Assembly (NCBI GenBank): GCA_030704615.1
Contig: CM060733.1
Location: forward strand, 42,348,001 to 42,412,000
Source: Takakia lepidozioides
Lineage: Eukaryota > Streptophyta > Takakiopsida > Takakiales > Takakiaceae
DNA length: 64,000 nt
Direction: 5' to 3'
Part shown: positions 1 through 10,200 of the stretch, in pieces
Layout: each line of letters begins with the position of its first letter
Position numbering within the stretch: the stretch's first letter is position 1
Notes under the pieces: generated by a model
What the model saw: only the letters and a program-made list of their open reading frames with translations
Databases searched by the model: none
What the model was told of the DNA's origin: nothing
Translations under genes and position numbers: made by a program

Positions 1-1911
1 ACACAACACCGTTCAACCAAGAAGCAAGAGACGTAACAAAAATCAGATGAAGATTTGAAACCCTAACCCTGTACATACTCTTGGGATGCCATTGAGCCCG
101 TCCAAAACTGTTGCGGTTATGGTTATGGATGCAAAAAATCCAAGAGAGCTCCAGAGACACAAAGGAAGACTCCCTCTCCCTCACAATAAAAATAGAAGTG
201 GATGCGAGGACGGCAATCACTCACAAGTGAACTACCAAAATGACGGTTTAGAGTTAGGGTTTCAGGCCACACAACACTTTAAACCTGCCATCATCTGCCG
301 CAATCTGACCGACCACTGCGCTTCAAGAGATTCAGAAGGGCTTGCCCTCTGACCTTGCCCGAAAAGTGCCCACAAAGGTTCACGGCCAGACATTTCCAAG
401 AAGCAGTGCAATGCAGCAAGCTCAACAAAATGGCAACTCAAAACCATAGAACATGATCCGGCAACTTTTTCTTCAGCCATTCTCTGAGGGTAGGAGGCGC
501 TGCCCGCAGCAATCTATCAACCAACAAAATGACTAGGAATATAAATTGGACGCTGCCATACGCTGGCTCTTATCAGACTGCTCGACAGCTCTATGAGCAG
601 CCTGATTAGCATCGTTCTAGAAAATACATTCTAGAGAATTACCCTGGGTGATGCCTACCTGCAGGATATTGCAGGGAAAGGAAACAAAGAGAACTCATTC
701 ATTCATCAGGAGTAACTACAGATAACCAGATAAGGAAAAACTTAAGTAATCTGCTGTAGACCCATATAAATAACAAACAACCGTGTCTTTCAAAGGACCC
801 TCCTCATATATTACTTGTTAACATGGATCTATCGAATGAATAAACTGCGTGTATCAACCGTACACAGGATCACACACGGGATTGGGAGAAGCTGTTGAAA
901 CCCTGAGTGCACAACGCAGCCAAGAAACCAAAAAAATTGCAAACACTTGACTCCAAGCTATGCATTGAACAAATCAGCAACTGCAGCGGTTTCAACAATC
1001 AACTGCCCAATTGTCTTGCAAGAATTCAAATGTGCCTGCCCATCACCAGAATTGCAGACATAAAAACAAACGGGCTCAGTCTGCCCTAGGCAACCCATCG
1101 ACATTCACCAGACTCTCTCCATGACACACTATCTGACACCCTAGCTAATGGGTGAACACTGTCACAGAAGGTTCTGCACCTGACGAAGGAATGCGTTAGA
1201 AGACAAGCTGCTCATTGGCATTTGAGATCATAATCAACCAAGGATTCTGAAGTCATACCTAATTTTGTCATTTCCTCTTCAAAAGGAGCAAATGATCCGG
1301 TGACGACAAACTCTAAACCCTAACCCTGACCAGGTTAGGACATCTTTTCTTCTCACAAGATCTGAGACTAAAACCCTGTTTGCAGTGATGTTGTGTGCTG
1401 AGTTTTATGAGCTGGTTAAAAAATTAAAGAAGGACATTATGCGATTGAAATGACTCTATATCTACCTCACACCAATATGCTACTTGTTGATCAATCTCTG
1501 ATTGTTCCAAAAGAATTGGAGGCCCAAATTAAGACCATGTGATTCACTCTGCTTGAAATATCCAGTCTAATCCTGCTCTAGTGGCACATTTCAGAGCGAG
1601 TTTCCTCCTACAATCCCATCAATGTTCTCCTTTTTCTTGGAGGCCTCCTCTTTCTTAGTTATCTCTGCCCATCTCTTGTCGCTTCCTTCTCACAAGGGGG
1701 TTGCTAATAGAAGTGATAGTGATCGTTTGTGGACTTTTGAATTTTAAGAATTGCTGATACTTGTAGCGTGAAATAAACAACCCCTAGCTATCAAAAGTAT
1801 CAAGAAAAGATCCCAGCATCAGCAGCGGTATTCGAAGAAAATTGAACGAAATAACAGTCTTCATGCTAAGAAAACCCTAAAACGTCATAACCTCTGAATT
1901 AGACCAAACGT
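1..1911 (+). repeat. Left arm of ~1.9-kb inverted repeat (CRN intron-1 repeat)
   Basis: This segment is the reverse complement of 15184-17098 at high identity; position 1 pairs with about 17098 and 1911 with about 15184. It starts at the window edge, so the arm may continue beyond. The inner end of the right arm coincides with the splice donor of the CRN-like gene at 14947-15181, and this arm lies just downstream (minus strand) of the CRN-like exon at 2156-2441. It is therefore best read as first-intron sequence shared by two paralogous genes in opposite orientation, not as a coding region. Pieces of it recur at 4.6-5.5, 17.1-17.9, 29.2-30.3 and 34.5-37.8 kb. The short ORFs in it are conserved between copies only because the DNA is. 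Confidence 0.85.
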
Positions 1912-2155
1912 ACAAGGATCAATTAACACTCCAGCTTAAAACCATGTCCAACCCGTTCATCAGCTTTCTTTGATGACCGTGCAATCCCATACATCACTAA
2001 TGAAAGCCTCGAGGGAGCAAGTCCGAAAATCCATTCAAACCCTAACCACACTATACACCTACTAACACTTTACTGCAAGAAATAACACACCTGCTGTATG
2101 TGCAGCTGGCTTTGCGGACCCACCAGCAAGCACTCTGGATGAGACGAAAACATAC

Positions 2156-2441
2156 CTGTGGTAGCTTCAGATTCGGGAGGGCCATCGAGCAGCACGGGCT
2201 CTTTTTCGGTTCCCGCCACGCCCAAGTCTTGCTTGATTTGTGACCACGAATGCTTTGATTCACCTGTCGAGTCGAAAGGCCAGATTACACCATTCAAAGT
2301 AATCTTTCGCGGGTTTAAACCAAAGTGGCTGCCAAGAACGTTGAAGTCAACTTTGCCAGCATTCAAAGTCATGGCTGGACAGGGTGCGCCTCCGGACTTT
2401 AGCTTGAACCAAACACGCTCCATAGCTGATAAAAAGTTCAT
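2156..2441 (-). CDS. CRN-family-like exon, gene A (partial)
   Basis: Open frame on minus ending at a good splice donor (ACAG|GTATG at 2156/2155). A likely acceptor (TTTATCAG|C) sits at 2426/2425, so the true exon may be 2156-2425 with a start codon just inside it, or 2441 may be the start. The peptide begins ERVWFKLKSGG and ends SEATT immediately before the donor, the same five residues and splice position as the CRN-like exon at 14947-15181. Both are followed by the same intron repeat, so this looks like the divergent paralogue of that gene. A Crinkler N-terminal header domain is plausible but I do not recognise it with certainty. Later exons would lie left of the window. Confidence 0.45.
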
Positions 2442-3994
2442 CCAACCATCCAGATCATTGACAATGCGAAGCGGAGTATCCAGTACAGTAATGAGAGAAA
2501 ATTCACCTCAAATCCAGAAGCTCTGCTTTCCACAGGCTCTTCTTAAACGCAGATGGAAAGGGAGAAGGTGTGGATATTACACTTTATAATATAATTGACC
2601 ATTTTCAAACATCGAGTCTAAGAGGAACAGTATGAAAATCGACCGGTAATGAACGTCTCCCAGTTTACCTTCATCCCACGTAGAACGGAGTTTTAGACAC
2701 AGCAGCTTCAAACTGCGACAGCTTTGACAACACCAGGAGCTAATTGCCTGTCGAGAAAATTTAAATCCTCAATTCATCCTCCCTCGACCATCCTCAATCC
2801 CCTTGAATACGAAGAGCAGCGACTACGAAAAGAGTGTACACATGAAAATCATCTTGCCCGCTCTCTCCTCCAACGAACTCCAACCAAATCGTCATGACCT
2901 ATCACTACAATCAGTGCACAACTCTCAAATCAACTCAAACAGTGCGAGAAGTAGGCGAAGATGCTCACCTTCCAGAGTTCTTCGCCGCCTGAGCGGCACA
3001 CTTGGATCAAACGCCCTCCCGCACGACGCAAACCTCTACAACTGTTTTATAACCCGAATCTTGGTCGATACTCACAGCCAGGGGCTCCAAAATACAGCGA
3101 ACCCACGGAAATCCACGGAGCTTCGTCTCAGTTGCCAAGATTCTCCGCCGAAAGCACGAGGACGCTGAGAAAGTGAACAAAAAGCAACGCCGGTTGAATT
3201 CTATATCGACTTCCTCGCGCAGCTGGAACAATAACAGTCGCTTCGTTTAGGTGTGAAGAAGAAGCAGAACCCTAGACCCTCCGGTCGTCCGCTCCATCCC
3301 ACCGCCTCGAAATCTCAGCTTACTTCTGCCCGACCGACGGATGCACGCCTAACAACGCCACCTGTCGGTCATCCGATCATCATCACATGTACAACGATTA
3401 ACGGATGGATGAATCCAAAAACCAAATGTCCGCACCCACGTCGTCTTTCCACATTCATCCGCTATGATCAGTTCCTTCAGCTTTTTGTACCTTCTCGTGT
3501 ACGGAATACCAAAAGGGCCATGCTTGTACAAGACCCCGACACCTAGAAAGATTCCAATACAGGGGGGTTTTATTCCAAAAGATTCTGTGGCACGGGCAAG
3601 AGGGCATGGGCTATTGAAAAGTAAAAGGCAAGGGGTAACTAACCCCATGCTACATGCCTGGGGGTACCAGGTATATTATAGGAGCGTATAACGTAATATA
3701 CACGTCGTATATTACTACATATGCATAGTATGTTTTTGATATTTTGGTAAAACTGCCCGGACATGAAGCATGTTTAGGGATTTGCAGCACGTCTCTCTCT
3801 CTCACGTCATCTCTCTCTCAAGGCGGGAGTTTTGCTCTGGCGATCTGTTGGCAAAGGAGCTCGAGAAAGCAAAGAGTTATGGCCTTAACCAACCAACATT
3901 GGATAAGCCTCTAACATGGATGCCTCGGCGTGAGCCTGGTCGCGTGAGCGCAACTGCGCTCACGCCACGTCACCTTGTGCCAATGCCACATCAC
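2442..3994. other. Upstream/intergenic region, nothing recognised
   Basis: Short overlapping frames only, none with a recognisable domain. It would contain the promoter of the minus-strand CRN-like gene A if that gene starts near 2441. No clear TATA box or repeat was identified. Confidence 0.5.
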
Positions 3995-4265
3995 GAATGA
4001 AGTCGTCTCGGGGGGAGAGGCGGTCACCTGGCTGACATAAATCATCCCCCAGATGGAAAAACGACACCTAATTTCCATCCGAGGCCGTTCAGATGAAGTC
4101 GTATCGGGGGGAGAGGCCGACACTTGGCCGACCGAGATCATCCTCCGGACGAAAAAAACGGCGTCGAATTTCCATCCGAGGCCGGCCGGATGAAGTCGTC
4201 TCGGGGGGATAGGTCGTCAGATATCATCTGCAGGATGGAAAAACAGCGCAGAATACCCATCCGTA
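3995..4265. repeat. Minisatellite, three ~97-bp units with palindromic parts
   Basis: Three diverged units begin near 3999, 4094 and 4191. Each has a GAAGTCGTCTCGGGGGGA-type block followed by an inverted pair of the type GATGGAAA...TTTCCATC. The palindromic part is shared with the next array (4400-4600). Confidence 0.7.
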
Positions 4266-4399
4266 TCGACCCTTCATGAACAATTTTCGGTCGTTGCATC
4301 AAGTTCTTTGTGTTTTTTGGTCTAATCAGACAGTAAACTTAGAGTTTTTGGCTGCATGCCACTTTTAGGCACGTTATTCCCACCATTGTCGTCCGCTAG

Positions 4400-4600
4400 A
4401 GACAAATTCGGTGCCGGTTTTCCATCCGGTTGCCCTCCCGCTTACTTCCTAGATGGAAATTCGTCGCCAGTTTTCCATCTAGCCGCACTCCCGCTTACCT
4501 GCTGGATGGAAATTCGGCGACGGTTTTCCATCCTGCTACGCTCCGGTTTACTTGCAGGATGGAAATTGGGCGCCGGTTTTCCATCCGGGGATGTTCACTG
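4400..4600. repeat. Minisatellite, ~60-bp units with palindromic GGAAATTCGGCG core
   Basis: About four units, each holding GATGGAAATTCGGCG(A/C)C then GGTTTTCCATC, which is a near-palindrome able to form a hairpin. The GGAAATTCGGCGCC core also occurs in the otherwise different array at 9655-10397. Confidence 0.75.
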
Positions 4601-4620
4601 TCGGCCAGGTGTCGGTCAGA

Positions 4621-5494
4621 TGTTGTTGAGTTGCATCTATCATGTAGTGCACAACCAGAATTCCACATATAAATAACAAACAACCGTGTCTTTCAAATGA
4701 CCCTCCTCATATTTTACTTGTTAACATGGATCTATCGAATGAATAAACTGCCTGTATCAACCGTACACAGGATCACACACGGGATTGGGATAAGCTGTTG
4801 AAACCCTGAGTGCACAACGCAGCCAAGAAACCAAAAAAATTGCAATTGTCTTGCAAGAATTCAAATGTGTCTGCCCACAATCAGAATTGCAGACATAAAA
4901 ACAACCGGGCTCAGACTGCCCTAGGCAACCCATCGACATTCACCAGACTCTCTCCATGACGCACTATCTGACACCCTAGCTAATGGGTGAACTCTGTCAC
5001 ATAACGTTCTGCAGCCAAGGCGGTTTTGGTTAACTCTCATAAGTCACCAACAACCACATTCTGTCATCGACCAATTAACGGCTCAAAACATGCGCACAAA
5101 TTTGGCTAGAGCTTTCTATCCTCTGAAGATGGTACTCAAGAAATCGTAAAGGTTTGAACAACACTACTGATTCGCAGGTCACATGCATCAAAGTACTGAA
5201 GAGAGAACAGAAACTCATTCTTCGCACATTGGTAGAAAACCCTACAAACTTACACTCACCAGACTCCCTCCTTGACGCACCATCTGACACCCTAAACCAT
5301 CAACCATGGTTTCCATAACCAACAATCCCACAAAGAAAGTAGGATGCGAAGACAAACACAACACCGTTCAACCAAGAAGCAAGAGACGTAACAAAAATCA
5401 AATGAAGATTTGAAACCCTAACCCTGTACATACTCTTGGGATGCCTTTGAGCCCGTCCAAAACTGTTACGGTTATGGTTATGGATGCAAAAAAT
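4621..5494 (+). repeat. Copy of the CRN intron-1 repeat
   Basis: Same orientation as the 1-1911 arm and inverted relative to about 16980-17868. Its 5' boundary (TGTTGTTGAGTTGCATC) recurs at 29212 and 34540, which marks one end of the repeat unit. Homology stops at 5494, inside the shared motif GGATGCAAAAAATC, where the gag relic begins. Confidence 0.8.
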
Positions 5495-5495
5495 C

Positions 5496-7130
5496 ATTGT
5501 GAGTGTCATCACGGAGTTACCCAAGGGTTTTGAGGGGAGTACGGCTACAGGCAGTGAGAGTGAGAGTGGGTTCACAAGACGAGGTATTTGGTTCAGACCA
5601 CCTTCACCTCCACCCTCAACTACTGTAGAGTCTGACACAGACCCGGAGGCTTCATCAACAAGTGTGCAGTTTTCTTCGCCATTGTTGTGGGACGACATGG
5701 AGGAGATGTATGGAGCTGCCAAGGTACTCTGGAGCTATGGGCACAATCGAGTTGGATGACTTTATCCAGGAGTTCGACAGTTGGTGTGATTTGCAGCAGA
5801 TGCGCAATCCACAGCTGTTCACCCCATTCATGGCGTGGAAGGGATTGTTCCAGCATTTGGAAGGCCCGCCTATGGACGATTACCACGAGTTCAGGCGAGG
5901 ACATAAAGCAAAAATTGAAGAGTGGAGGATGTATTGGTCACCTGACTACGTCTCCATTACTCGAGGCACAACACAACCAGTAGCGGCATCAGCACCAATA
6001 CCTCCCACGGCTAGCACTAGTAGTGGAACAAGTAGTGTTGTTATTTCTGCAGAAGGTCCCACTACTTATCCTCCCACGACTACAACACATGTGCCTATAT
6101 TCAGCCCGGTGGTGGAGTTCTTCCAGGAGTTGCGGAGGAACTACCAAGGTGTACGGACAGAGAAGCTGCGAAGTTTGCAAGACTTCCAGCGCAAACCCAG
6201 TGAGAGCCTGCGAGAGACGTACACTCGTATGAGGCGCTTGATAAGTGTGACCCAAGGGGTTACTGAAGCTCAGGCAATCCAGTTCTGGTATGGAATTCTG
6301 GACAAGGAGCTCAGGAGAAGGGTGCGAGATGCAACCCTGTTACAAGCAGCCCAACCCACATTAGCAGATGTGTTTCTGCTGGCTGAGCGGATTGAGCTCA
6401 ACATGGTGGAGGGGTGAGTTGTTACCATTGGATTTGGCAAGGACATGCCTGCACGAGGCGCAGCTGCCAGCCCACAGGCACAAGGGACTGCCCAACAGCG
6501 TGGTCAGGGGGGCAAGGTTTCCCAACCCAAGTTCCATGGAGCTTACAGGGGACCTCAGGTGCAGAGGCCCGTGGCATCTTTTGCAGGCCAACAACAACCA
6601 GGGGTGATATGTTGGACATGTGGAGGACCCCATGTCAAGAGAGATTGCCCAGAGAGTGGCAAAAGGCCGGCACAAGCACAACCTGCACAGTTGCAGTGTG
6701 GGCATTGTGGCAAGTATGGACATGGAGATGCCTAATGTTATGACTTGCATCCTGAGTTGCGCCCAAGCCAGTTCCAAGGGAACAATGGTGGTCGGAGGCA
6801 AGGTGGACCAGCCCAGAGAGGACGAGGTGGCCAGGCACGAGGTGCAGGCCAAGGGCAAGCTCAACATGGCCAAGGACACGGAGGTCAAGGTGTTGACCAA
6901 GGCATGGCCAACCTGCTTCAGCAGCTAGAGCAGAGGCTTGCTGCCATGGCTACAGCTCAGGTGGTACCGGCTCCCAGGCGGGATGGTCCACCTCCTGCTC
7001 TTGAGGGAGGAGATATGGGAGGCATGGGATTCATGTGCGGAGCAGCAGTACCACTAGTGGGGGGCTGCTATTTCATGAGCGACATGAGCATGAGCGGGAA
7101 AAAAAAAAACATGAGCGGGCCGAATTGTGT
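5496..7130 (+). mobile_element. Ty3/Gypsy-type gag relic with two zinc knuckles
   Basis: One frame runs from 5662 to 7248 with in-frame stops at 6415-6417 (TGA) and 6733-6735 (TAA). It contains a retrotransposon Gag capsid-like region (residues spelling LDDFIQEFDSW, then LRETYTRMRRLI and AIQFWYGILDKELRRRV), a Gly/Gln-rich linker, and two zinc knuckles: CWTCGGPHVKRDC, which is one residue short in the Cys-His spacing, and CGHCGKYGH, whose last Cys follows the TAA stop. An upstream frame (5484-5759) supplies the probable N-terminus, so there is also a frameshift near 5680. No protease or LTR was found next to it. It may belong to the same family as the pol fragment at 23.5 kb, but that is not shown. 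Confidence 0.8.
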
Positions 7131-7200
7131 CCACGGAAATAGGGTTAGGAGGCACGGAAATAGGGTCATGTGGACTCGTCATAGCAATGAAATGCAACAT

Positions 7201-7206
7201 TTTATT
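7201..7206 (-). terminator. Probable poly(A) signal AATAAA of the ParB-like gene
   Basis: AATAAA on the minus strand about 64 nt downstream of the TAG at 7270-7272 that closes the acidic terminal exon. Position and strand fit a 3' end signal. Confidence 0.45.
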
Positions 7207-7269
7207 GCAAATTTGGTGGCAAGCCAAGTCTATACAAATGTGTCATAACTGTTATAGCAGGAATGGGAA

Positions 7270-10200
7270 CTACTCTCCTACACCTTCCGAGGAACTTGGC
7301 CCTCCTTCTTCCTCATCCCCCTCATCCCCCCCATCCCCCCCATCCTCCAAGCTCTGTGATGCATCGGTTGCACTATGCCTCTCAAAAATTCCGTCATCTC
7401 CTTGGGAGACTGTCCACCTCACCTCCTGGGAATCTTCTGCCTCTTCTCCCCCACTTTCCTCAGCAGCATCCAAGACAAATCTACGAGCCCGACGGGCTCC
7501 AATAGCTGCTGCCTCCTCCTCATCTTCATTTTCTTGAGGCTTGCCTCGTCTAAAATCTATTGTACACGACTAGGTTTGGAACACCTCCTAATGGACACCG
7601 AAGCAAGCCAGGCAGCATAAGTAGGAAGGATATAGTCCCTTTCTGGACTAGGCATGAAATCCCCCCTTGCAAAAAAAAGCACGTTCCTCCTGCCCATGAA
7701 CTCCGGTGTAGACGTCCTTCTTGCAGTACTTGACATCCTACAGTAAGAACAAATCCACTTCAAGAATGTCAATACCAGCAGAAGCAGAAAGGGTTTTCAA
7801 TGAAATAAGAGAGCGAAGGGAGGTGCCTCACGAAATCTGGAGGCAACTTACAATGCGACCACTCACTCGTAAACCGGGGGCTCCTCGGCCTCGATCCCAA
7901 CTTGTTCCTCCCCCTGTTCCTTCTTGGATTTTTCCTCATCCTCCGAGGATGTATCTTCCACTTTTGGCAGACGTTCAGCCGCTGCAAGTTCCGAGTTGTG
8001 GAGGGCAGTATCTGGCTTGAAGGCGAACACATGTCTGTCGGACAACGTCCCTGCCCACATTGAAGCACCTGAGGAACAAAGCGGGCAGTTAATAGCTTGC
8101 GGCATGCAATTGCAATCGGGCTAGGGGACAAACTGAGCACGTGAAGGCTTACCCATGCCGCAGAATCCGCCCTTGGACATCCGAGCACGTCTCCATGAGG
8201 GTTTGGATGAAAGCAGGGCTCCGGGTCCGGTTGTACCGCCACGGTTTGCCTGTCTTTGTGTCCTTCGACATACTGGAGTGGGGCACATAGTTGTAGAGGA
8301 CATCATAGATAACAGGGTCCACAGCGGCATCAACAAGACGACCGTCGTTGCAGAATTTGAACGTAGACCCTCTCTTCACAAAGCAATATGCCTCAAACAC
8401 CAATGTCTGCACATCCAACAAAAGAGGGATCAACTCCGGGATCTAGTTTAGATACACCACAATATGAGGTGAATGCAATAGATTGATAACTTACACTTTG
8501 GCCCTCTGTTCGCAACCCCTGTGTATTGATGCAGAACCATTTTCTGAGGAGGACCGGGGTGACACTTTTCGGTGTCCATCTTGCCACCGCATTCTCTGTG
8601 GTCTTCCCTCTTGTGGCAAGGACAACCACACATCCACCGTCATCCAGCAACATCCCCGCCAACCCAAACCCGGCTTTCCAGTAGTCCTCAGTAAACCTGT
8701 TCCAGGTGGGCACACCATCCAGGCCCTCCAGCAGCTCCTCATCTGGAATGTCGAGGAGAAACATATCGCAAGCTCTCTCCACCTCAACCACCCCCCCCCC
8801 CCCGAGTGCTCTTGCAATCTGTGCTCACAGCCGTGAAGAATTCCATCATGGCTTCAAAACCAGGGGTGTCTTTAGGCTCTGGACCGGCAGCCCTCTTCTT
8901 GGCTTTCCCCTTCTGCTCCGCCAAAGACTTGCTGTGTGCCACCTTCTTCGCCTTGGCAGCGAGAGCGTCAAGGAAGCTCTCATTGACGCATTGGATGATG
9001 GTTGGAGGTTCTATCTTTGGCCTGTGTGTAAACGTCACCGCCGAATATCGCCGTGTAGGCTCGCCCTCAAATGCCAACTTCTTGGCAGAGCCAGTCCCAC
9101 TCCAAACTGACTTGGGAACCCGGACGACCGGTGACTTGGTAGCAGCAGCAGCAGTCGCAGGACCTTCAACAAAGTCGTCGTCCAAGTCACTCCTTGGGTC
9201 CCCTCCTGCGCCTCCTCCGATGCCCCGATGGTTTTCTGTTTTTTGGGTGTTACTGTACTCACCTGTTTCCTTGTCCTTTTCCTTTGGCCTTTATTCTTCT
9301 CATTCAATTTCTCCTGAATTCCTGCCTGAGCAAGCTCTGCCGCTTTCCTGGAGTTCGCAAGCGCTTTTGCCTCTTTTGGACCCAACGGAGGCAGCGGAGC
9401 CCGGTTTCGTCGGGCCTCAGCATCCAGCTTCAATTGAAACTCGGATAGGTCGAGCAAGCTAGGGGGAAGGTCACATACCAAGGGCAATCACGCAAATGTT
9501 CCAGATGCCACTCCTTCACAATATTGTCAGTGTACATGGAGTCAGCCCCAGGGTTCCTCCATGCCAGGAAGAATGGTGGCTCGAAAGACAGATGACCTTT
9601 CTCCAAAAGGGAGAACTTGCAGTACCTGCATTCATGAAAAACACAATGAGGTCCCTGAACTGGAAATTCGGCACCATTTTCCCAGGTTGGGGCGGAACTG
9701 ACTGGGCCTAGAAATGGAAAAATGGCGCCGAATTTCGGTTTTCGATGCCAGCCACCCTAGGGACTTAGCCATTTTGGGAGCTCTGACATGGAAATTTGGC
9801 GCCATTTTCCCAGGTCCGGCCCGAAAATGGCTAAGTCCCAGAACTTCCTGGGCCTAGAACTGGAAAAATGGCGCCGAATTTCGGTTTTCTGTGCCTGCCA
9901 TCCTAGGGACTTAGCCATCTTGGGAGCCATGAACTGGAAATTCGGCGCCATTTTTCCAGGTTTGGCCCGAAAATGGCTAAGTCCCAAAACTGCCATGGCC
10001 TAGAACAGGAAAAATGGCGCCGAATTTCGGTTTTCGGTGCCAGCCACCCTAGGGACTTAGCCATTTTCGGAGCCCTGAACTGGAAATTCGGCGCCATTTT
10101 TCCAGGTTTGGCCCGAAAATGGCGTCCCAAAACTGCCAGGGCCTAGAACTGGAAAAATGGCGCCGAATTTCAGTTTTTGGTGCCAGCCACCCTAGGGACT

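Noticed and set aside
86-352. Small ORFs conserved between 86-352 and 16746-17012, and between 907-1089 and 16009-16191
   Set aside because: Conservation follows from the inverted repeat; they lie in intron sequence and have no start or domain context.
1310-1330. CCCTAACCC words in the CRN intron repeat as telomeric tags
   Set aside because: Only one or two units, at fixed positions inside the repeat and not at an element end.
3995-4600. Regularly spaced repeats resembling a CRISPR array
   Set aside because: Units are contiguous without unique spacers, diverged, and in a plant nuclear context.
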